Part shown: one piece after another, positions 1-8,609 of the stretch | Layout: every line of letters begins with the position of its first letter | Position numbering within the stretch: the stretch's first letter is position 1 | NCBI GenBank assembly: GCA_000310025.1 | Contig: FN648499.1 | Coordinates: forward strand, 179,731 to 192,807 | DNA length: 13,077 nucleotides | Source of the DNA: Ectocarpus siliculosus | Taxonomy: Eukaryota > Sar > Phaeophyceae > Ectocarpales > Ectocarpaceae | Reading direction: 5' to 3' | The notes under the pieces: model-generated | Told to the model about the DNA's origin: nothing | The model's input: the letters and a program-made list of their open reading frames with translations, nothing else | Database searches by the model: none | Position numbers and translations under genes: made by a program

Positions 1-464
1 AAGCATTCCGGCGCGTGTGGTTGTGTGTCAACGAAAGGGCTCGTTCTCTCTCCGACGACGAAAGGATTTCGGTTTGGTCCTATGGGGGCACCGTGCTGCT
101 ACACACCCTAAAGATACGGCAACGTCTCTGCCTGGCAGGTACCAGCAGAATGTACGCGCCAATGTAGGGGCTTACGGCTTACCTGCGCCAGGAGCGACGG
201 AGAGTTGGAGGTTTTTCGGGCGCTTGTACGTTAGGTGTTCCCAGATAATGCCATCCATCCGTGTTGCTTGCTTGTCTTTCCGTTGTTTTCTCGGAATTGA
301 AATGCGGTGACGGCTCCGGACCGTTCTTCGACCGAAGTCCGTTCTTTAAACCGAAGTCTGATTTATCTGTCGATTGGGGGTCTTGTTCTTGTGGTAGGCT
401 GCTGATTCCGTACACCTGACTTCCTTTCGTGAGAAACAGCACTTTCCAATTTCGGCATTTTGTT
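1..464. other. No gene recognised
   Basis: Both strands hold only short open frames with no recognisable motif and no mutual support. I see no tRNA, no splice-consistent exon pair and no repeat shared with the rest of the window. The stretch ends where the left arm of the large inverted repeat begins. Confidence 0.6.
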
Positions 465-783
465 CAACCCTGACCACATTTTCATCGAGTGCGACCTGAG
501 TTCTTGACGTTCCGCTCCCGTATAGCGCTCCCATCAACTCTTCGCTGAAGGACTTTCTATTCTGCACGCTGGCTGTTGATAGCCGCTCGGCACGCGTCCC
601 TAAAAAAGAACTATCGCATGACACCAAGGCCGCCGCAACAGGCCAAACCGCCACGTGACAGGAAAAAGAGCCGCTTTTGGTCAGGGAGGACACCGCAACC
701 GATTCCTCGCTCCCTAGGCCACCGATCGAAACCGGGCCGGTCCGGGCGTGCTCTCTGTTGCTTGGTCTCTCCCGGAGTATATT
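465..783 (+). repeat. Left arm of a large inverted repeat
   Basis: The reverse complement of this arm aligns along its whole length with 962-1292. By eye roughly nine in ten bases match, with several small indels. The outer end (CAACCCTGACC) pairs with GGTCAAGGTTG at 1282-1292. The inner end (CGGAGTATATT) pairs with AATCTACTCCG at 962-972. The indels between arms are not multiples of three (for example a 4-base difference near the CTCCCTGAC stretch), so the open frames here, including one of 189 codons on the minus strand, are probably not maintained coding sequence. It could be one half of a foldback transposon or one of two inverted copies of an unknown repeat. Confidence 0.9.
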
Positions 784-961
784 TTGTGGGCAGCGTGAAC
801 TCTCCATCGACGGGGATAAGCATGCGCGTGGTGCCCGTTGCTTTTCCGACCTGTGAAAAATTGACAATAGACTGCTTGCTGCCTGGAAACAAAATTCTAC
901 AGACAGCTTGTGCACACGCAGACGACGATTTCGAATGATTGGATTAATGAGCTACCGATAC

Positions 962-1292
962 AATCTACTCCGCGAGAGACCACGGAACAGAGAGCACGCC
1001 CGGACCAGTCTGGCTTTGATCGGTGGCCTAGGGAGCGAGGAATCGGTTGCGGTGTCCTCCCCTCTCTGACGAAAAACGGCTCTTTTTTCTGTCACGTGGC
1101 GGTTTGGCCTGTTGCGGCCTCTCCATGCTTGGTGTCATGCGATACGTTCTTTTTTAGGGACGCGTGCCGAGCGACCATCAACAGCCAGCGTGCAGAATAG
1201 AAAGTCCTTCAGCGAAGTGTTGATGGGAGCGCTTTACGGGAGTGGCACGTCAAGAACTCCGGTCGCACTCGATGAAAATGTGGTCAAGGTTG
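962..1292 (-). repeat. Right arm of a large inverted repeat
   Basis: This is the partner of 465-783, in opposite orientation, after a 178-base spacer (784-961) that shows no gene. Conserved blocks include the stretch ending in CTAGGGAGCGAGGAATCGG (1028-1046) and the AGTCCTTCAGCGAAG block (1202-1216). No exact target-site duplication is visible next to the outer ends, so the insertion boundaries are unproven. Folding 465-1292 as a single strand would give a stem of about 320 bases. Confidence 0.9.
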
Positions 1293-1579
1293 TTGTGTTG
1301 TTGTACACCCCCCAAGAGTCCGCCTAGGAAATTCGGGTCACGGTAAGAACGACCGGACTTTTTTCCAGCCGGAATAATGCGATCCCGGAAATCAGGTGTG
1401 TAGGAAATGGTCTTAGACTCGGAGGAAATTAAGTGCGATAGACACATTTACAGATTTACAAGCAGCGCTCATGTATTTTATTCTGAAACTTGTCTTAAGA
1501 CGTCGCCGTCCACAGGCGCTTATCTTACAACATCCTACCTAACAACCATGGTGCATCAATAAGACGATTATTTTGTGAT
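1293..1579. other. Unassigned spacer between inverted repeat and satellite
   Basis: No coding signal, RNA gene or repeat unit is visible here. It separates the large inverted repeat from the first recognisable, degenerate satellite unit. Confidence 0.5.
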
Positions 1580-1692
1580 CATGGTGGACCATGGGCGTCA
1601 CGGCGTGGCCCATAACACCCCATGGCATCTCGTGGTGCCCCATGGGGCCCGTGAGATGCCGTCAAAAACATATCGCCAACATGCCGTTATCT
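1580..1692 (+). repeat. Degenerate, simpler edge unit of the satellite
   Basis: This unit carries recognisable satellite blocks (TCTCGTGGTGCCCCATGGG, then CGTGAGAT, then ATCGCCAACATGCCGTTAT) but is more diverged than those inside the array. Here the core is a simple imperfect palindrome at 1624-1660: arms GGCATCTC and GAGATGCC flank a perfect CCCCATGGGG. Standard units instead contain two CCATGG boxes separated by GACA and are about 14 bases longer at this point. It is either a decayed terminal copy or an older form of the unit. Confidence 0.7.
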
Positions 1693-2230
1693 CATGGGCG
1701 CCCATGAGAATCAATGTGGTGTCTCGTGGTGCCCCATGGGACACCATGGGGTCTCGTGAGAAAACAAAAAAAACTTAATGCCAAAATGCCGTTATTATCT
1801 CATGGGCGCCCATGAGATTCAATGTGGTCTCTCGTGGTGCCCCATGGGACACCATGGGGTCTCGTGAGATAACAAAAAAAAATTATCGCCAAAATGCTGT
1901 TATCTCATGGGCGCCCATGAGATTCAATCAATGTGGTCTCTCGTGGTGCCCCATGGGACACCATGGGGTCTCGTGAGATAACAAAAAAAACTTATTGCCA
2001 AAATGCCGTTATCTCATGGGCGCCCATGAGAATCAATATGGTGTCTCGTGGTGCCCCATGGGACACCATGGGGTCTCGTGAGATAACAAAACAAAATCTA
2101 TTGCCAAAATGCTGTTATCTCATGGGCGCCCATGAGATTCAATCAATGTGGTCTTTCGTGGTGCCCCATGGGACACCATGGGGTCTCGTGAGAAAACAAA
2201 AAAAACTTATTGCCAAAATGCTGTTATCTC

Positions 2231-2311
2231 NNNNNNNNNNNNNNNNNNNNNNNNNNNNNNNNNNNNNNNNNNNNNNNNNNNNNNNNNNNNNNNNNNNNNN
2301 NNNNNNNNNNN
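2231..2311. other. Assembly gap of 81 N inside the satellite
   Basis: The gap begins one base into a unit (2230) and ends 10 bases into another. Placed on the repeat register, the two flanking units would be only 72 bases apart, against the normal 104-109. The gap length is therefore an estimate, short by about 34 bases if one unit is missing, or by more if several are. Confidence 0.95.
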
Positions 2312-3776
2312 CATGTGAATCAATGTCGTGTCTCGTGGTGCCCCTTGGGACCCCATGGGGTCTCGTGAGATAACAAAACAAACTTATTGCCAAAATGCTG
2401 TTATCTCATGGGCGCCCATGAGATTCAATGAATGTGGTGTCTCGTGGTGCCCCATGGGACACCATAGGGTCTCGTGAGATAACAAAAAAAAATTATTGTC
2501 AAAATGCCGTTATCTCATGGGCGCCCATGAGAATCAATGTGGTGTCTCGTGGTGCCCCATGGGACACCATGGGGTCTCGTGAGATAACAAAAAAAAACTT
2601 ATTGCCAAAATGCTGTTATCTCATGGGCGCCCATGAGATTCAATCAATGTGGTCTTTCGTGGTGCCCCATGGGACACCATGGGGTCTCGTGAGATAACAA
2701 AAAAAACTTATTGCCAAAATGCTGTTATCTCATGGGCGCCCATGAGATTCAATCAATGTGGTCTCTCGTGGTGCCCCATGGGACACCATGGGGTCTCGTG
2801 AGATAACAAAAAAACTTATTGCCAAAATGCCGTTATCTCATGGGCGCCCGTGAGAATCAATATGGTGTCTCGTGGTGCCCCATGGGACACCATGGGGTCT
2901 CGTGAGATAACAAAAAATAAATTATCGCCAACATGCCGTTATCTCATGGGCGCTCATGAGAATCAATGTCGTGTCTCGTGGTGCCCCTTGGGACACCATG
3001 GGGTCTCGTGAGATAACAAAACAAACTTATTGCCAAAATGCTGTTATCTCATGGGCGCCCATGAGATTCAATGAATGTGGTGTCTCGTGGTGCCCCATGG
3101 GACACCATAGGGTCTCGTGAGATAAGAAAAAAAAATTATCGCCAACATGCCGTTATCTCATGGGCGCCCATGAGATTCAATGTGGTGTCTCGTGGTGCCC
3201 CATGGGACACCATGGGGTCTCGTGAGATAACAAAAAAAAATTATTGCCAAAATGCCGGTATCTCATGGGCGCCCATGAGATTCAATGTGGTGTCTCGTGG
3301 TGCCCCATGGGACAGCATGGGGTCTCGTGAGATAACAAAAAAAAAAATTATCGCCAACATGCCGTTATCTCATGGGCGCCCATGAGAATCAATGTGGTGT
3401 CTCGTGGTGCCCCATGGGACACCATGGGGTCTCGTGAGATAACACAAAATCTTATTGCCAAAATGCTGTTATCTCATGGGCGCCCATGAGATTCAATCAA
3501 TGTGGTCTCTCGTGGTGCCCCATGGGACACCATGGGGTCTCGTGAGATACCAAAAAAACTTAATTGCCAAAATGCCGTTATCTCATGGGCGCCCATGAGA
3601 TTCAATGTGGTCTCTCGTGGTGCCCCATGGGACACCATGGGGTCTCGTGAGATAACAAAAAATAAATTGTCGCCAACATGCCGTTATCTCATGGGCGCTC
3701 ATGAGAATCAATGTGGTGTCTCGTGGTGCCCCATGGGACACCATGGGGTCTCGTGAGATAACAAAAAAAACTTATT

Positions 3777-4330
3777 GCCAAAATGCTGTTATCTCATGGG
3801 CGCCCATGAGATTCAATCAATGTGGTCTCTCGTGGTGCCCCATGGGAGACCATGGGGTCTCGTGAGAAAAAAAAAAACTTATTGCCAAAATGCTGTTATC
3901 TCATGGACGCCCATGAGATTCAATCAATGTGGTCTCTCGTGGTGCCCCATGGGACACCATGGGGTCTCGTGAGATAACAAAAAAAACTTGTTGCCAAAAT
4001 GCCGTTATCTCATGGGCGCACATGAGAATCAACATGTATGGTGTCTCGTGGTGCCCCATGGGACACCATGGGGTCTCGTGAGAAAACAAAAAAAACTTAT
4101 TGCCAACATGCCGTTATCTCATGGGCGCCCATGAGAATCGATATGGTGTCTCGTGGTGCCCCATGGGACACCATGGGGTCTCGTGAGATACCAAAAAATA
4201 TATTATCGCCAACATGCCGTTATCTCATGGGCGCCCATGAGAATCAATGTGGTGTCTCGTGGTGCCCCATGGGACACCATGGGGTCTCGTGAGATAACAA
4301 AAAAAACTTATTGCCAACATGCCGTTATCT
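3777..4330 (+). repeat. Higher-order satellite block, copy 1
   Basis: About five consecutive units recur 1065 bases downstream at 4842-5396 with only a few differences (for example GATACC versus GATAAC, and TATCGCC versus TATCGTC). Shared private variants prove a block copy: GGGAGACC (3844-3851), ATGGACGCCC (3903-3912), GGGCGCACAT (4014-4023) and the insertion AACATGTATGG (4031-4041). Weaker correspondence continues into the preceding units. Confidence 0.92.
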
Positions 4331-4841
4331 CATGGGCGCCCATGAGATTCAATGTGGTCTCTCGTGGTGCCCCATGGGACACCATGGGGTCTCGTGAGAT
4401 AACAAAAAATAAATTATCACCAACATGCCGTTATCTCATGGGCGCTCATGAGAATCAATGTGGTGTCTCGTGGTGCCCCATGGGACACCATGGGGTCTCG
4501 TGAGATAACAAAAAATAAATTATCGCCAACATGCCGTTATCTCATGGGCGCCCATGAGAATCAATGTGGTGTCTCGTGGTGCCCCATGGGACACCATGGG
4601 GTCTCGTGAGATAACAAAAAAAACTTATTGCCAAAATGCCGGTATCTCATGGGCGCCCATGAGATTCAATGTGGTGTCTCGTGGTGCCCCATGGGACAGC
4701 ATGGGGTCTCGTGAGATAACAAAAAATAAATTATCGCCGACATGCCGTTATCTCATGGGCGCCCATGAGAATCAATGTGGTGTCTCGTTGGTGCCCCATG
4801 GGACACCATGGGGTCTCGTGAGATAACAAAAAAAAATTATT

Positions 4842-5396
4842 GCCAAAATGCTGTTATCTCATGGGCGCCCATGAGATTCAATCAATGTGGTCTCTCGTGG
4901 TGCCCCATGGGAGACCATGGGGTCTCGTGAGAAAAAAAAAAACTTATTGCCAAAATGCTGTTATCTCATGGACGCCCATGAGATTCAATCAATGTGGTCT
5001 CTCGTGGTGCCCCATGGGACACCATGGGGTCTCGTGAGATAACAAAAAAAACTTGTTGCCAAAATGCCGTTATCTCATGGGCGCACATGAGAATCAACAT
5101 GTATGGTGTCTCGTGGTGCCCCATGGGACACCATGGGGTCTCGTGAGAAAACAAAAAAAACTTATTGCCAACATGCCGTTATCTCATGGGCGCCCATGAG
5201 AATCGATATGGTGTCTCGTGGTGCCCCATGGGACACCATGGGGTCTCGTGAGATAACAAAAAATATATTATCGTCAACATGCCGTTATCTCATGGGCGCC
5301 CATGAGAATCAATGTGGTGTCTCGTGGTGCCCCATGGGACACCATGGGGTCTCGTGAGATAACAAAAAAAACTTATTGCCAAACATGCCGTTATCT
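4842..5396 (+). repeat. Higher-order satellite block, copy 2
   Basis: This is the second copy of the five-unit block at 3777-4330, with the same private variants in the same order. It ends exactly where the array ends, so the last duplication lies against the palindrome-rich region that begins at 5415. Confidence 0.92.
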
Positions 5397-5448
5397 TCCA
5401 GGTACTGACACTATTGGGATCCCACGTGGGCCGGCCCATGGGACACGC

Positions 5449-5500
5449 GGGCCATCCCATGGGACAGGTGGGACATCCCACCTGTCCCGTGGGATGGCCC
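5449..5500. repeat. 52-base near-perfect palindrome
   Basis: Arms 5449-5474 and 5475-5500 are reverse complements at 24 of 26 positions. The exceptions are the central C/A pair (5474/5475) and T5460/G5489, which would be a wobble pair in RNA. There is no loop sequence between the arms, so it could extrude as a cruciform or fold as a hairpin in RNA. Confidence 0.93.
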
Positions 5501-5512
5501 ATACGGACGCAC

Positions 5513-5562
5513 GGGACACGTGGGACGTCCCGTGGGACACGTGGGACGTCCCATGGGACACC
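5513..5562 (+). repeat. 21-base tandem repeat, about 2.4 copies
   Basis: Copies at 5513-5533 and 5534-5554 differ at one base, and a partial third copy starts at 5555. Each copy contains the palindrome GGGACGTCCC after GGGACACGT. This is local tandem growth within the palindrome array. Confidence 0.85.
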
Positions 5563-5690
5563 AAATCTAGAACGTGGGACGCGTGGGACGCCCCATGGCA
5601 CGACGCTAGGGACGTCCCACGCGGCGCTCGAAAACAGGCGTGGGACGTCCCAGCCTGTCTCCCCTACGGTGTCCCACTGCTGTCCCACAG

Positions 5691-6539
5691 GCGTTTATAA
5701 TAATAATTAGACATATTTATCAGCTAATTTAGTGCAAGATAAGAGAATACCCGAACACCCCAGCTGCTCTTCCCTACAGCAGTACCCAGCGACCTGTACC
5801 AAGCAGCAGCACGAGGTCGGATTACCAATCGTGCGAAAGGATCTTTAGGGGGTTCGGGTCGGGTTTCCGGAAGGTTCGGAAAGCATGCCGTGCTTTTTGG
5901 GCGCGCGCGCACGCGGTTCTTGACGGTTTGGAGGTGGTACTCGGCTAGCTCAGCTCCGCTAGCTTGCACACTGAAGCCCGAGCTGTGCAGGCTTGCAGAG
6001 CCCGCCTGCTCGTATGTTCTGTGGAGTATGTTCCTGCGCGCACAGGGGACTCATGGTGTGTAGGGGAGGAGAAGAATGCTGCTGCTAGAAAAACATGTCA
6101 GGACCGCCGAAAGCAAACAATTAGTCTACAATCAATGTAGACTGTTGGCGGGGGCACCGATTTGTATGTGCGCGCTACCGGGCTGCCGGCCGTTCGGTAG
6201 GGCGTGTACTGCTGCTGTACGAAGAGCGAGTGGAATATCTAGCTGAGTCTAGCTGAGTCTAGGTGCTGTAGGTCTAGGCCGGAACCGCTTTCTGTGCTGT
6301 ACACGAAAGAAACAACCGATTGCCCCGCAACGCTAGATAGAGGTAGGCGCATCAGCATCCAGATCTGCCGCTGCCATCTGCTTCCAGATTGATAGCTTGC
6401 CAACGTCCAACCAGGCACAACACTGCACAACAACCCATACGACGTCTGAAGAAGCATGTTTCCCCCAATCCCCCACAGCCACCCTATAAGGCGTCGAAGT
6501 CCTACCCATTTCCGGCTCAAGCTAGACCTAAACAAGGTA
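5691..6539. other. No gene recognised; small hairpin and short tandem repeat
   Basis: Two minor structures are visible. One is an inverted repeat, AGTCTACA at 6123-6130 and TGTAGACT at 6136-6143, with a 5-base loop. The other is 2.5 copies of TCTAGCTGAG at 6238-6262. A 134-codon minus-strand frame at 6239-6643 runs into the MITE-like element and shows no recognisable motif, so I do not call it a gene. Confidence 0.5.
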
Positions 6540-6738
6540 TGACACAAGATATCACACCCCCTCGACCGATTTTCCAAGCTCCATTCTTTCACAGCAGAAG
6601 CGTGGCAGCGCCGGAAACGGCGGCGTTGAAGCCGCTCTGTCAAGAGCCTTCAGAAACAGTCGTTTCATGCACGCATTCTCTTCGTGGAGTAATTGATGTT
6701 TGAAAATCGGTCCAGGGGGTATGGTATCTATAGTGTCA
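6540..6738. mobile_element. Possible MITE-like element with terminal inverted repeats
   Basis: The left end starts TGACAC and the right end finishes GTGTCA. Behind them is a 19-base inverted match with one mismatch: ACCCCCTCGACCGATTTTC at 6556-6574 against the complement of 6702-6720. Similarity between arms is clear for about 40 bases, with a 2-base indel, and fades inward. At about 199 bases with no coding capacity, it fits a miniature inverted-repeat element. No clear target-site duplication is seen and there is no second copy in this window, so the classification is tentative. Confidence 0.5.
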
Positions 6739-7133
6739 CCTACGGTACGGTCCAGGCGGGTAGGCTGCTGCATTTACAGGCACACATCGCAGATGATCTG
6801 CTCCCATGTAGGTTGCAAATGGCAGATACTAGATTCAACACCTTCCCATGTCGAACTATCGAGAAAACCCCAAAGTTTTTGCGCAGGGTATATTGGGGAG
6901 ATATTATACGAGTGTATTATACACCAGGTTTGAGCGAGTCGTCGCCACGTTGTTTTAAGCATACTTACTTGTAGACTTACTTCATGTAGTGAAGGGGAAG
7001 TTGGTTGAAGGGGGAGTTGCAGGAGGGGAGAGAGGAGCCGACATAGTCTCGCCGATAGCCTGCTTGTTAAGCTTTGGTTTAGAAGGGGTGAACGCGGAAA
7101 GAAAACAACATAGCTTTAATATATACCGGAATA
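6739..7133. other. No gene recognised
   Basis: Short frames occur on both strands without motifs. A near copy of GGTCCAGGGGGTATGG (6709-6724) follows the MITE-like end as GGTCCAGGCGGGTAGG, close to 6749-6764. Nothing else stands out. Confidence 0.4.
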
Positions 7134-7258
7134 GTCGGAGAGATAGGACCGGTCTGAGAGGTGGCACCGGTCGGGGAGATGGCACGGGGTTGCTAAAAAA
7201 ATACGAGAACGGCCCGATTTACATCCATTTACGCACCGGGGTCAGTGAGATCGCACAC
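7134..7258 (+). repeat. 18-base motif cluster A (GTCGGAGAGATGGCACCG family)
   Basis: There are three tandem, diverged 18-mers at 7134-7151, 7152-7169 and 7170-7187. After 53 bases comes a fourth copy at 7241-7258, preceded by CGCACCGG. The same arrangement (tandem copies, GG[T/C]TGC, an A-rich spacer, CGCACCGG, one more copy) recurs about 600 bases downstream. Confidence 0.8.
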
Positions 7259-7738
7259 CGACCGCCAAACCCAAGATTGAGCTCATTTTCAGCTGCCGGA
7301 GTGAGGTACATGTGTGTTCCTTATACATGTGGGGATGGTGTCAGCGGAGCGCCACCCCTGCATGTTCGTATGCATGGTCGCGGTTCACACGGGATGCCAG
7401 TTGATTTCATATTTGAATTGGTATGGAAGTTGCCAACCGTATACTCTCAACCAGACACACAACGTACAAGCCACATCCTACCCCACCTTTCACAACACGA
7501 AGCTATTGTTGCTTCGTACGTACTGGTATCCGTAGAGGAACACCGAAACGAAAGCGGAAGACAACTGATGCCGTATGTACCAGTACCTCAGATGGAAACG
7601 ACATCCTTTCTTGTCGTCACTCTATAGCCAAACTCGCATCAAACACGACACCACTCGCTGTATGGAAAGCTGTTACGTACCAGCCTACGTTGCCGTTACC
7701 GGTATGCTCCCACTCATACAACACCTGTGTGTATTTCA
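7259..7738. other. Sequence between the two 18-mer clusters; no gene recognised
   Basis: Plus-strand open frames of 60-210 codons overlap here, but none has a recognisable domain or consistent splice signals. If the two clusters are subterminal repeats, this would be the interior of an unclassified element. Confidence 0.4.
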
Positions 7739-7906
7739 TCGGAGATCGCACCGGTCGGAGAGATCGCACCGGGCTGCCTTGAAAATGTAATCAAAAAGAT
7801 CTAATTGCATTCCCGCACCGGGGTCGGAGACATGGCACCGGGGCGCGATAAAAACTCAAGGAAGAACATTTAAAAAAACGATCGCACCCGGTGCCATCTC
7901 TCCGAC
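7739..7906 (+). repeat. 18-base motif cluster B, with one inverted copy
   Basis: A truncated copy (7739-7753) is followed directly by a full one (7754-7771). After a 51-base spacer comes a further copy (7823-7840). An inverted copy at 7889-7906 matches GTCGGAGAGATGGCACCG exactly when complemented. Just before it, GATCGCACC faces GGTGCC head to head. Spacing and order mirror cluster A. Confidence 0.8.
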
Positions 7907-7994
7907 CATTACGGTATCTCGAAACGGCATGTACGTACCACAAGTCCAGGACGAAATGGTATTGAATGCCAAAACGCAACCTAAAAATTATTGC

Positions 7995-8026
7995 CAAGTG
8001 GGCAAGTGGGCAAGTGGGCAAGTGGG
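7995..8026 (+). repeat. Four perfect copies of CAAGTGGG
   Basis: Four identical 8-base units in a row form a simple minisatellite-like tract. The unit is not a multiple of three. Confidence 0.95.
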
Positions 8027-8609
8027 CACCAGACAACTTTCTTGGACAGAACACAAAATAATTTCTACCCTCATCCGGATGGAACGCAATGAGCAGAACC
8101 CAATGGTAGGTAGGCCTGCCTTGTTTTCGATATAGGATCAAAAACGGTTCTTCGACAATTCGTTACTTTCACATTTGGGAACAGGTCTGGTTGTCCTTGG
8201 ATACGCATCTTTCAAGCCAAGGCTCGAAGGCAAAAGATACATCGCGCTCTTGGAAACACAAAAAACAGCGAGCAGTCGATAGTACTGGAAGTGCTGTGAA
8301 AGGCTGACAAACGGAACGTCGGTGGGCTCGGAAATAGTTCTTGAAGCAACCCTATCGTGTAGCGAAACCAATGAAATCCCCTAAAAAAAAACCAAACGTA
8401 TCTATCCCCCAAAACGCGGAGCTGTATATTCCTACCACCAGCCTCGACACACCATCAACCGAAAGACTACAAAAAAAAATGAACTCTACCCACCACTGCG
8501 AACCGGGCGAAATGACGTAATGGCGCAAGCGGTTCAGCTCAAGCGGACACCGTACCACAAAGCATCCGAGACATTGTACAACAACATCCGAGCCCCCCCA
8601 AAAGTATGG
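8027..8609. other. No gene recognised
   Basis: This is the region immediately downstream of the minus-strand coding region. A plus-strand ATG frame of 49 codons (8371-8520) and a 48-codon frame near 8148-8270 have protein-like composition but no motif or partner exon. No AATAAA polyadenylation signal for the minus-strand gene is evident. Confidence 0.4.

Larger units (their letters stand above)
1693..5396 (+). repeat. Tandem satellite, about 35 units of 104-109 bases, palindromic core
   Basis: Counting each unit from the CATGGGCGCC block, starts fall at 1693, 1801, 1906, 2015, 2121, 2230 (gap), about 2302, 2407, 2516, 2622, 2731, 2839, 2945, 3050, 3159, 3264, 3371, 3475, 3584, 3690, 3795, 3902, 4011, 4120, 4226, 4331, 4437, 4543, 4648, 4754, 4860, 4967, 5076, 5185 and 5291. 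Each unit has a palindrome with core TCTCATGGGCGCCCATGAGA, then (20 bases plus) the inverted repeat CCCCATGGGACACCATGGGG (8-base stem, 4-base loop), then an A-rich linker. Length differences come from the A-run and from an optional extra CAAT after ATTCAAT. Two linker types occur, TTATTGCCAAAATG and ATTATCGCCAACATG. The period is not a multiple of three, so open frames that cross units are by-products. The array ends abruptly at 5396. Confidence 0.97.
5415..5690. repeat. Irregular array of chained GTGGGAC/GTCCCAC palindromes
   Basis: GGG and CCC triplets alternate at short spacing, so each one belongs to two overlapping palindromes. At 5415-5442 there are four perfect ones in a row: GGGATCCC (5416-5423), CCCACGTGGG (5421-5430), GGGCCGGCCC (5428-5437) and CCCATGGG (5435-5442). 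GTGGGAC or its complement GTCCCAC recurs to the end of the region. The 13-mer CCCATGGGACACC, present in almost every satellite unit, also occurs here near 5551-5563. Open frames on both strands read as low-complexity repeats of Gly, Thr, Pro and His and are not credible proteins. Confidence 0.9.

Noticed and set aside
346-915. 189-codon minus-strand frame
   Set aside because: It covers the left inverted-repeat arm. The other arm breaks the frame with non-triplet indels and no motif is recognised.
411-1399. Possible extension of the inverted repeat (ACACCTGACTTCC near 412-424 against the complement of 1387-1399)
   Set aside because: Only 12-13 bases match, at unequal distances from the arms (about 40 and 95 bases). 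This is compatible with chance.
1575-5357. Many open frames of 60-150 codons with similar sequence through the satellite
   Set aside because: They are translations of the tandem unit. The period (104-109) is not a multiple of three, frames shift from unit to unit, and frames are open on both strands because the unit is palindromic.
1693-5396. CRISPR-like regular repeats
   Set aside because: There are no short unique spacers: the whole unit is repeated and the linkers are near identical. The context is eukaryotic.
5290-5710. Overlapping frames of about 130 codons on both strands
   Set aside because: Low-complexity translation of the GTGGGAC/GTCCCAC array; the mirror-image frames result from the palindromes.
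6239-6643. 134-codon minus-strand frame
   Set aside because: It has no motif, includes a 10-base tandem repeat and runs into the MITE-like element.
7134-7850. Clusters A and B as the two LTRs of a retrotransposon
   Set aside because: Only the 18-mers and their spacing match; the spacers do not align, no TG...CA ends are clear, and no reverse transcriptase or integrase frame lies between.
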